DNA of 26,525 nucleotides, taken from positions 1 through 26,525 of the forward strand of contig JAJDUT010000105.1 in assembly GCA_022826515.1 (NCBI GenBank), read 5' to 3'. This DNA comes from Candidatus Latescibacterota bacterium (GTDB lineage: Bacteria; Latescibacterota; UBA2968; UBA8231). Positions 1 to 6,842 of this stretch are shown piece by piece; position 1 is the first letter of the stretch, and each line of letters opens with the position of its first letter. The notes beneath the pieces are model-generated. The model searched no databases. It had not been told where the DNA came from and saw nothing but the letters and a program-made list of their open reading frames with translations. The position numbers were made by a program, and so were the translations under genes.

Positions 1-13
1 CGCTGCTGCTCAT
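1..13 (-). CDS. 5' end of a leftward gene cut by the window edge
   Basis: Read leftward, an ATG at 13-11 is followed by three AGC serine codons before the window ends. Just upstream on that strand is a near-perfect Shine-Dalgarno (AAAGGAGGG), about five bases from the ATG. The ribosome site is the only real evidence, and the product cannot be named from four codons. If real, the gene is divergent from the metallo-hydrolase at 159. Confidence 0.5.
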
Positions 14-158
14 AAGGCCCTCCTTTGATCTTAGGCGGTTAAAAGAGAGCTATAAACTATGGGCAGCAGCCCTATTTTCAAAAGTGTAAGGGAATCAGAC
101 CGAAACTTACAGAACACGCGCCGGGTTGCAACCCGGCTTCACTCTTGCAGGAGAAACC
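14..158. promoter_or_regulatory. divergent intergenic control region with two dyads
   Basis: This gap separates the putative leftward start (13) from the hydrolase start (159). It holds a perfect 18-bp palindrome at 120-137 (half-site GCCGGGTTG) and a looser dyad TGTAAG/CTTACA (85-90 and 106-111) whose arms are about two helical turns apart, a spacing suited to a dimeric regulator. An AT-rich patch with TATAAACT lies at 51-58, but no -35 at normal spacing pairs with it convincingly. Assigning these as operators is inference. Confidence 0.35.
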
Positions 159-944
159 ATGCACCCATTTGAATCACTGGTAGTCCGCGAAGACGCAGTC
201 GGCATCCACTGGTTTGGCCAGAGCACGTTTGGCCTCAAGGACGCGCAGGGAACCATCGTCCAAGTCGATCCCTACTACCCCCACGAGCGGCCAGCCGACC
301 GCTTCATCCACGCCCGCCCCCCACTCCACGAGGCGTCGCTGCACACGGATTTCGTCCTCCTGACCCACGATCACGGCGACCACACTTGCACCGAGTCCAT
401 TGCGCACATTGCCGCGGCCTATCCAGCCGTGCAAATCGTCGGCCCAGCCGAGAGCATCGAACGCGTCCGCGACGCGGGCATTACGGCCGCAGCAACGACA
501 ATTGCCGCTGGTGAGGCCACCAACCTGGGCACCATGACGGCCCACGCAGTGTACGCCAAGCCCCCGGAGGGCCTGCCCAGCGACGACATTGCCCCGCCCG
601 ATGTAACCCACCTCGGCTACGTAGTGGAAACCGGCGACGTGCGCGTGTACATCTCCGGCGATCCGGTCAACACGTTCGCCGAGCACGAAACATTACTCGC
701 GCCCATCCGCGACCTCGCGCCCGACCTCGGGCTGCTGACCAATCACCCCAGCGAAGGAGAATTCCCCTTCTTTGCTGGCTCGGCCAAGATGGCCTCGGCG
801 CTCGGCCTCAAGGCCGCGGTGCCAGCCCATTACGCCTGCTTTGTCAGCCGCAACTACGATCCCCAAGAATGGGCGGCGGCGCTCGCCGGGGTTGAGCCGA
901 TAATTATTCCTTATAATCAATCCATAGTCTATTCGCCCCGCTAG
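159..944 (+). CDS. UlaG-like metallo-beta-lactamase-fold hydrolase
   Basis: A 261-aa soluble protein of the metallo-beta-lactamase superfamily. The family signature HxHxDH is intact (H70, H72, D74, H75) in the context LLTHDHGDHTC. Later metal-binding positions look present in YISGDP and in PAHYACF near the C-terminus. The NHPSEGEFPFFAG segment and the short length resemble UlaG/L-ascorbate-6-phosphate lactonase-like proteins rather than glyoxalase II or lactamases; the substrate is not predictable. I chose the ATG at 159 because AGGAGA lies seven bases upstream. An in-frame TTG at 126 falls inside the 120-137 palindrome and has no ribosome site. There is no signal peptide, so it is probably cytoplasmic. 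The next gene has its own promoter, so this may be monocistronic. Confidence 0.85.
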   Translation: MHPFESLVVREDAVGIHWFGQSTFGLKDAQGTIVQVDPYYPHERPADRFIHARPPLHEASLHTDFVLLTHDHGDHTCTESIAHIAAAYPAVQIVGPAESIERVRDAGITAAATTIAAGEATNLGTMTAHAVYAKPPEGLPSDDIAPPDVTHLGYVVETGDVRVYISGDPVNTFAEHETLLAPIRDLAPDLGLLTNHPSEGEFPFFAGSAKMASALGLKAAVPAHYACFVSRNYDPQEWAAALAGVEPIIIPYNQSIVYSPR

Positions 945-961
945 CGCCTTAGATAGACGTG

Positions 962-991
962 TTGATTTTATCAGCTTTGTTTGCTTATAAT
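962..991 (+). promoter_or_regulatory. sigma-70-like promoter for the secreted protein gene
   Basis: TTGATT at 962-967 and a consensus TATAAT at 986-991 are separated by 18 bases. Transcription would start near 998, giving a leader of about 58 bases that contains the hairpin at 1010-1027 and the ribosome site before 1057. Confidence 0.6.
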
Positions 992-1009
992 TATGAACAT
1001 CGCCCAACG

Positions 1010-1027
1010 CGCCGGAGATTTCCGGCG
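1010..1027 (+). other. hairpin in the 5' leader of the 1057 gene
   Basis: CGCCGGA (1010-1016) pairs perfectly with TCCGGCG (1021-1027) across a GATT loop. It lies downstream of the promoter and has no following T-run, so it is better read as a leader or mRNA-stability hairpin than as a terminator for the hydrolase gene. Confidence 0.4.
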
Positions 1028-1056
1028 TTCACTTCAAACGCAAGGAGTATATCATA

Positions 1057-2004
1057 ATGAGGCGATTCACCATCGCAGGCATTTTCAGCCTCGCCCTCGT
1101 AGGGGTGGCAAATGCCCAATTTTTCGATCCACCTGCCCTAGCAGACCGCAACGGCAGTCAGGGATTTTGGTTTTACATGCTCGAAGTTCCCGATCCCAGT
1201 GCTATCACCATCGACGCCCAAGGCGACGACTGGGGTTGGTTTGACCCGGAGTACACCCTGACCATGGACGAGTGGCGCGACGAAGGCGACCGCCCGGCCC
1301 CAGACCGCGACGACCTGTTCATCACCACCTTCATGGGTTGGAAGGGCGGCGACGACAACCGCTGGTATTGCTTCTTGGAAGCGGTTGACGACGTGTTGGC
1401 GCACGCCGGCACGAATGTCGCCCGCTGGGACGGCGACATGCTGCAAGTCGGCCTCGATCCGCAGGATCACGGGCGCGAGCGCAGCCCGGCCTCCGGCTAC
1501 ACCATGGAGTGGCTGATGGCACCGGGCGATCTCAGCCCGCCGACCAACGTCGCTTTCCGCTACACCGAGCAAGAAGCGTGGGCCGAGTACGGCGAATCGC
1601 CGTGGATCGAAATGGCCGTGCGCGTCGATCCGCCCGAGGCTTGGGCCGCCGACCTGTGGGCCGAAGGCGGCACCACGTACTACGAATGGAGCGTCAAGGT
1701 CCTCGCCTTCCAAGAGGACGCTGGTCCGTCGGCGAGCGAGGTATGGCAGCTAGACGCAGTGGCCGGTGAAGATGGTTCGGGCCTGCCTTTCGCCATGTGG
1801 TACGAAGACGGCGAAGGCCCGGATTCGAGCTTCTCGCCCAGCGAAGACGGCACCCCGGGCGGTCGCAACGACTGGACCACCCGTGGCCCCGAAGCCTCGT
1901 CGCGGCAGTACTACTCCATTGCCAAGCTGCTGCGCATTGGCGAGTACACGGCCGCCACCTCGGTCGAGTCATCGACTTGGGGTAAGATCAAAGACTCGTT
2001 CTAA
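1057..2004 (+). CDS. secreted protein of unknown function with a C-terminal WGKIK tail
   Basis: A 315-aa protein with a clear signal peptide (residues 1-20, cleavage after ANA). The mature part is acidic and rich in Trp, Tyr and Asp. Phrases such as TIDAQGDDWGW and YYEWSVKVLAF recall CBM9/DOMON-like carbohydrate- or haem-binding beta sandwiches, but I cannot assign a family firmly. The last dozen residues (SSTWGKIKDSF) form a distinct basic tail after a TAATSVE linker and could be a sorting or docking peptide. The start is supported by AAGGAG upstream of the ATG. It is first in the surface locus and has its own promoter. A palindrome with a following T-rich tract ends the unit, so it may be made in larger amounts than the genes behind it. 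Confidence 0.75.
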   Translation: MRRFTIAGIFSLALVGVANAQFFDPPALADRNGSQGFWFYMLEVPDPSAITIDAQGDDWGWFDPEYTLTMDEWRDEGDRPAPDRDDLFITTFMGWKGGDDNRWYCFLEAVDDVLAHAGTNVARWDGDMLQVGLDPQDHGRERSPASGYTMEWLMAPGDLSPPTNVAFRYTEQEAWAEYGESPWIEMAVRVDPPEAWAADLWAEGGTTYYEWSVKVLAFQEDAGPSASEVWQLDAVAGEDGSGLPFAMWYEDGEGPDSSFSPSEDGTPGGRNDWTTRGPEASSRQYYSIAKLLRIGEYTAATSVESSTWGKIKDSF

Positions 2005-2031
2005 ACGCAAGGCGACCGACCGGTCGTTAAT

Positions 2032-2061
2032 CGTAGGGGCGACCGGCCGGTCGCCCCTACG
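2032..2061. repeat. REP-like palindrome, copy 1
   Basis: A perfect palindrome centred on CCGG|CCGG, with the family's 28-bp core at 2033-2060 (half GTAGGGGCGACCGG) extended by one pair. A partial copy of the inner motif (CGACCGGTCG, 2017-2026) lies just upstream. It is intergenic and resembles REP-type elements by form. No associated transposase is in the window. Confidence 0.8.
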
Positions 2062-2069
2062 TTATTTTT
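2032..2069 (+). terminator. palindrome plus T-rich tract, likely intrinsic terminator
   Basis: A perfect 30-bp palindrome (2032-2061, half CGTAGGGGCGACCGG) is followed by TTATTTTTA. The strong GC stem and T-rich tail fit a rho-independent terminator 27 bases after the stop at 2004. The stem belongs to the repeat family also seen at 9203 and 14945. Confidence 0.5.
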
Positions 2070-2082
2070 AGGGGGTTGCACC

Positions 2083-2796
2083 GTGGACAAACGGCTATGG
2101 GCCTGGCCTTTTCTGCTGATCCTGCTGCTGGGGGCTTGCGGCCGCTACTTTCACACGCCGCTCCAGCCCGCCAGCCGTCAAGCCGAGGGCATGACCGTCA
2201 ACGATGACGGCTCCATCACCTACGCCCTCGACCGCCTGTCGATTGAGCTCAAGCCCATGACGGATGCGGAATTAAACCGCCTCGCCCCCGGGCCAGACCT
2301 GTCCAACAACCCCTATACCTTTGGCGACTGGACCGCTCCGGGCGACGAGTGGACACCGCCGCGCTTTACCGTCTTTCGGCTCAAGGTCAACAACTATCAA
2401 TTTCCCAAGGTCAAAATCGACCCGCTCAACGCGAGTATCACCGCAGCCAACACTCGGCAGTACGAAGTGCTGAGCTACGCCCAATTATACCAGTATTTTC
2501 GCTCGTTTTGGCTGGGCCGCACCGGCCAAGGACGCAAGACTTTTCAAGCCCGCACCGATGCGCTCAAGCGGACGCTGTACAGCGGGGCCATGGTCTTCAG
2601 CGGCAACGAAGAACAAGGCTATTTGGTCTTCCCCGTCCTCGACGACGATGTCCGCGCGATCCAAGTACACATCGAGAACATCGTCTTGCGCTTCGACTAT
2701 ACAGACGCCCCCCTAGAGGCGATTGACCTGAACTTCTCCTTCCAGCGCGACACCCTGCAAGGGTATGACCCCTCGGCCGCGGTGCGGATCAACTGA
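2083..2796 (+). CDS. predicted lipoprotein of the surface locus
   Basis: A 237-aa protein starting with GTG, with AGGGGG about seven bases upstream. The N-terminus has a basic start, a leucine-rich core and the lipobox LGAC, so it should be lipid-anchored at Cys19 after cleavage. The mature part (for example RFTVFRLKVNNYQFPKVKIDP and later IVLRFDYTDAPLEAIDLNF) alternates like a beta sandwich, but I recognise no family. Its stop overlaps the next start by one base (TGATG), implying translational coupling with the first discoidin/FlgD paralogue. It is probably an accessory or anchoring subunit of that surface complex. Confidence 0.75.
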   Translation: MDKRLWAWPFLLILLLGACGRYFHTPLQPASRQAEGMTVNDDGSITYALDRLSIELKPMTDAELNRLAPGPDLSNNPYTFGDWTAPGDEWTPPRFTVFRLKVNNYQFPKVKIDPLNASITAANTRQYEVLSYAQLYQYFRSFWLGRTGQGRKTFQARTDALKRTLYSGAMVFSGNEEQGYLVFPVLDDDVRAIQVHIENIVLRFDYTDAPLEAIDLNFSFQRDTLQGYDPSAAVRIN

Positions 2797-4784
2797 TGAC
2801 CGCTCTCGCGCCCAGATCCCTCGCCGGCATCGTCCTAGCGGTGCTTGGGGGGCTAGCGCCAAGCGATGCGCAAATCGAGGTGTGGCACATCGGCAAGGGG
2901 GGGCTTGCGTGGGTCTCGCAGGCCGAGACGCAAATCGGCGCGCTGGACGTCGATGGTGCCCTACAGCCCCTAAAGCTCCAAGCCGGCGAAAACCTCATCC
3001 AACTGCTCCGCGCTTCGGGTCAACGCTTTCTCAACGGCCAGCCCCGTGACTTCACTCTCGGTGGCCAGCCGCGAGCGTGGTCCAACGACGGCTTCTTCAA
3101 CCAAATCTCCGGCCCCCTCGACCTGCTCGACGGCGATCCGGCAACCTCCTCGTCGGGCGTGTTCAAGACCGCACAGAGCCAAGCCGGGGCGACGTTCTTC
3201 TGGGATTTGGGCGCGCCCTTCCCGGTCAACCGCATCCGCTTCTTTCCCGCTCCCGACGACGACGCCTTTGTCAAAGCCTTTGAACTGCGGGTCAACGACG
3301 GCGAAAACTTCAACGACATCAACCGGCCGCAATACGAGGTTTTGCGGCGGGTAGAAGTCAACCGCGAATCCACCGTAGATATCGAATTTGCTCCCTTGCA
3401 GGGCCGCTTCCTCCAGCTACTCGTGTTGTCGAAGACGGTGTTCAACATCGCGGAGTTTGAAATCTACGGACAGGGCTTTGTGCCGGTCGCTAGCTACGAG
3501 TCGGCGCTGCACTCCTTTGGCGGTCCGGTCAACTACGGCCGCTTGCGCGTGCACACTACGCAACTCGGAACGACCGGGGATGCGACTGCCGCCATCCAGA
3601 TGCGGACCGGGGCCGACGACAATCCGCTGGCGTACTTTCGCCGCGACCGCGACACAGGTCGCCAGCAGGAAGTAACCGCAGCCGAATACAACACCGACCT
3701 ACCGCGCCGCGCCCTGTACCGCCAAGACCCAGACACCGGCGAGCTGTTAGAGGAACTGGACCGGGCCGACTATCTCACTCTGCCGATTGAGGAGCAAGGG
3801 CCGGTGCGCGATTTCGTCAAAGGCGACATTCGCGACGACGTGGACAACTGGAGCGCGTGGTCGCCGAGCACGCACATCACCGGCACGGGCACAATCGAAG
3901 TGCCCATAGGGCTGCCCAGCCCACGGGAATTCATGCAGTTCCGCATCTTCTTCGACGGCGACGCTGAAAACGCCGTGCGCATCGACACCTTTCAGGTCGA
4001 ATTTTCGCCCGGGCTAGTCAGCGAGGCCGTCGGCGAGGTGGCTCTCGCCACCGATCCCTTTCCCGCCAGCGGCCTGCTCGAAGTCGCAGGGGGCATCGAC
4101 ACGACCTTTACCTACGACATCCGCACCGAGTTCGCAGATGACGTGGCCGGGTACCACGGCGTCCGCATCGAGGCGTTTCCGCCGCCGGTATTCGAGAGCC
4201 TGCAAATGGGCGATCCCCTCGTAGCGGCGGAAGACTTTGAATGGGCGGCAACCGACAGCGGCTTTGACCTTTTCTTTAACCCCGTCGCCGCCGACAACAA
4301 CCAGCCCCTGCGGGTCACCTTCCGCCTGCGGCCGCTGGTCCACAACACCCCGATCAACGCCTATCTCCTCGGCGCGGGAAGCGTCCCGCCGCATCCCATC
4401 GCCCCGGGCAATGCCAGCGAATCAGTGGGCACCAACGCGACCAACGCCTTTGTAACGCAGGCACAGCCCGAGTTACAAGTAGCGCTTTCAACGGCCATCA
4501 TCTCGCCCAACGGGGACGACCGCAACGATGCGGTCGCCATTGACCTCGTGTTGTCCCAGTTCGCCGCGGATATAGCCGTGGCGGTCGAGATTTTCGACCT
4601 CAGCGGACGCCGAGTGCGCCAGCTAGTCTTCGAGCTGCGGCCAGCCGGCTTTTACTCCGAAATTTGGGACGGTCGCGACGAACAGGGTGCGCTAGTGCCC
4701 CCAGGACTATACCTCTGCCGCGTCGGCGTGGACGCCGACTTCGACGTGTTTGCCGCCGTAGAGCCGATAGGGGTGGTCTATTGA
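2796..4784 (+). CDS. surface protein, discoidin-like plus FlgD-like C-terminus (paralogue 1)
   Basis: A 662-aa exported protein with signal peptide 1-25 (ends SDA). Residues about 108-226 look like an F5/8 type C (discoidin) galactose-binding-like sandwich: LLDGDPAT, then FFWDLGAPFPVNRIRFFP, ending EFEIYGQG. A middle region, shared with the next two genes, includes DNWSAWSP and a stretch of about 100 residues beginning TFTYDIRTE. Residues 569-662 form a FlgD-like/T9SS-type Ig module: ISPNGDDRND, IFDLSGRRV, WDGRDEQG, VPPGLYL. Such modules usually end surface-exported proteins. It overlaps the upstream lipoprotein gene by one base. Ligand and partner are unknown; binding to glycans or to the neighbouring proteins is inference. 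Confidence 0.75.
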   Translation: MTALAPRSLAGIVLAVLGGLAPSDAQIEVWHIGKGGLAWVSQAETQIGALDVDGALQPLKLQAGENLIQLLRASGQRFLNGQPRDFTLGGQPRAWSNDGFFNQISGPLDLLDGDPATSSSGVFKTAQSQAGATFFWDLGAPFPVNRIRFFPAPDDDAFVKAFELRVNDGENFNDINRPQYEVLRRVEVNRESTVDIEFAPLQGRFLQLLVLSKTVFNIAEFEIYGQGFVPVASYESALHSFGGPVNYGRLRVHTTQLGTTGDATAAIQMRTGADDNPLAYFRRDRDTGRQQEVTAAEYNTDLPRRALYRQDPDTGELLEELDRADYLTLPIEEQGPVRDFVKGDIRDDVDNWSAWSPSTHITGTGTIEVPIGLPSPREFMQFRIFFDGDAENAVRIDTFQVEFSPGLVSEAVGEVALATDPFPASGLLEVAGGIDTTFTYDIRTEFADDVAGYHGVRIEAFPPPVFESLQMGDPLVAAEDFEWAATDSGFDLFFNPVAADNNQPLRVTFRLRPLVHNTPINAYLLGAGSVPPHPIAPGNASESVGTNATNAFVTQAQPELQVALSTAIISPNGDDRNDAVAIDLVLSQFAADIAVAVEIFDLSGRRVRQLVFELRPAGFYSEIWDGRDEQGALVPPGLYLCRVGVDADFDVFAAVEPIGVVY

Positions 4785-4798
4785 CTGCTGCGAGCAAC

Positions 4799-6832
4799 AT
4801 GCGGTGGCTGGTGCTGCTCCTCGCCATCAGCGGCCAAGTAGCGGCGCAGACGCCCTCGGCTTGGGTCGTAGGGGGCGCGAGTGGCGAGCCTTGGGCTGCA
4901 GCCGTGGAGCGCTGGATCGCCCTTGACGATTCTGTGCGCGCCGGGGCGATTCAGCCGCGGGCGATTCCCTTGGGCCACACGGTTACTCGCCAAATCGTGC
5001 GCACGGGCATTGCCACGACTCAGCGCAACCTCTTTGGCTATCGCTGGAGCTTGCACAAGGGGCCGCGCCAGATCGAGGCCGACACCTTGGAGGTTGGCTG
5101 GCACCCGCGCCTGTGGCAGGGGGGCGGGACCAACGCCATCGCCGCAGAGGTCATGCGCGGGCTCGTCGATGGCGACAAACTAACCGCGGCCTTTGCTCAC
5201 CGAGCGCGGGCCGATGGCCGCCCCAACAGCGCGCAGTTCATCACGCTCGACTTGGGCGTGCCCGTGCCCGTTGACAGCATCGTGTTCTTTCCGCCGCAGA
5301 CCGGGCTGACCAGCGACAACCAGCGCCAGCGCGAACTGTTCGCCCGCGCCTATGAAGTCAGCCGGACCAACGTGCCGGTCGAATGGCTGATCTTTGAAGA
5401 CGAGACCACCTCAACCGGATCGGCGGGATACCACCCCCTCGACGAGATTCTCGCCAGCACCTTTGCCAACAACACCAGCGTCGTCTCCCTCGCCACCGAT
5501 CTGCGCTTTACCCGCTTCCTCCGCTTCAAGTTCGGGGAGACCTCCACCACGACCTTGTTGGCTGAAATCGAGGTCTTTGGCCGCGGCTACCCCCAAGAAT
5601 CCCGCTACATCTCCGCGCCCCATTCTTTCGGCCAAGCCGTGAGCTTGGGACGGGTCACGTGGAAATTCACTCGCTATCGCCTGTTGCCTTCTGGCGCAAT
5701 CACCGCCGACCCCACCGCCCCGGTGCAGCTAAACTTGCAGACCCGCGCCGGTTTCGACGACAATCCCAAAACGTTCTTCATCTTCGACGATCTCGGTCGC
5801 CTGCTCGAAGTAGATGAAGACACCTATTTCGACTCGCCGCGCATAGTGGAGCGATTTTCCGAGGGCATCGCCGGCTTCCGCGCCAAGCGCGACGACGACA
5901 TCGAAAACTGGAACAATTGGTCGGTCAATTACCAAGCGTCGGGCGACGAGATCCGCTCCTCGGACGGGGCCGAGTTCCTCCAGTTTCGCTTTACCATTAC
6001 CACCGCAGACCCACTAACCTTTGGCGTACTCGACAGCTTGGCCTTTGAGGTCTCGCCGCTGTTGGCCGACCGCGCACTGGCGGAAATTGCCCTCGACGGG
6101 CGCACCGGTGCGGACGGGGCCGTCGAGGTGCCGCTCGGCGTCGCCCAGCGCTTTGCCTATCACATTCGCACAGAGGCCGGCAACCGCGCAGGATTCGACG
6201 GCATCGAGTTAGAAGTCCCTCCGGCCTCCCGCTTCCTCGACCTGACCATCGACGACCAGCCAGCGGCTGAGGGCGAGGATTTTTTTCTCGCCGCCAGCGA
6301 CGAGCAGCTACGCTTTACCTTTCCCACGGCGTTCCAAGAAGACAAGGCGTTTCGCGTGCGCTTTCAAAGCGCGGTCTTCCAACCATCGGTCTTTTTGGCC
6401 AGCCGCCTTTTTAACACCTCGGCGGCTAGCTTGCCGCAGTCCATCGAAGCTGGAGACGCCCACGCCGACGTGGCCAGCAACAGCATCCAAGTAGTATCCA
6501 GCGATGAAGCCTTGGGCATTCTCGGGGCGATTGGGCTGTCTGCGCCCGTGGTCACGCCCAACGGCGATGGGGTCAACGAACAGGTCGCCATTGGATTTGA
6601 TTTATTCGGCGTCGCTGGGGGTTCGTTGCGGGTGGAGGCGCTCGACCTGAGTGGTCGCCGCTGCGCCGCGATTTTGGACGCGCAGGCCGCAGCCGGGCCG
6701 TACGCGCTGCGATGGGATGCGCGGGACGAGCAGGGGAAACTCGTGCCCCCGGGGCTGTACCTAATCCGCGTCGAGGTCGAGGTCGATCGCGGCACGTTCG
6801 CCCGCATGGCAGCGGTCGGGATCGCGTACTAA
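4799..6832 (+). CDS. surface protein, discoidin-like plus FlgD-like C-terminus (paralogue 2)
   Basis: A 677-aa paralogue of the preceding gene. The signal peptide is MRWLVLLLAISGQVAA|Q. Residues about 119-264 are discoidin-like (VDGDKLTAAF, FITLDLGVPVPVDSIVFFP, ending AEIEVFGRG). The shared middle region contains IENWNNWSV and FAYHIRTE, matching DNWSAWSP and FTYDIRTE in paralogue 1. Residues 585-677 are the FlgD-like module (VTPNGDGVNE, LDLSGRRC, WDARDEQG, VPPGLYL). The start is uncertain: ATG 4799 has a weak ribosome site, while a TTG at 4781 overlaps the previous stop and has AGGGG seven bases upstream. Either choice keeps the signal peptide. Co-transcribed with its neighbours. Confidence 0.75.
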   Translation: MRWLVLLLAISGQVAAQTPSAWVVGGASGEPWAAAVERWIALDDSVRAGAIQPRAIPLGHTVTRQIVRTGIATTQRNLFGYRWSLHKGPRQIEADTLEVGWHPRLWQGGGTNAIAAEVMRGLVDGDKLTAAFAHRARADGRPNSAQFITLDLGVPVPVDSIVFFPPQTGLTSDNQRQRELFARAYEVSRTNVPVEWLIFEDETTSTGSAGYHPLDEILASTFANNTSVVSLATDLRFTRFLRFKFGETSTTTLLAEIEVFGRGYPQESRYISAPHSFGQAVSLGRVTWKFTRYRLLPSGAITADPTAPVQLNLQTRAGFDDNPKTFFIFDDLGRLLEVDEDTYFDSPRIVERFSEGIAGFRAKRDDDIENWNNWSVNYQASGDEIRSSDGAEFLQFRFTITTADPLTFGVLDSLAFEVSPLLADRALAEIALDGRTGADGAVEVPLGVAQRFAYHIRTEAGNRAGFDGIELEVPPASRFLDLTIDDQPAAEGEDFFLAASDEQLRFTFPTAFQEDKAFRVRFQSAVFQPSVFLASRLFNTSAASLPQSIEAGDAHADVASNSIQVVSSDEALGILGAIGLSAPVVTPNGDGVNEQVAIGFDLFGVAGGSLRVEALDLSGRRCAAILDAQAAAGPYALRWDARDEQGKLVPPGLYLIRVEVEVDRGTFARMAAVGIAY

Positions 6833-6842
6833 TGGAGGCCCT

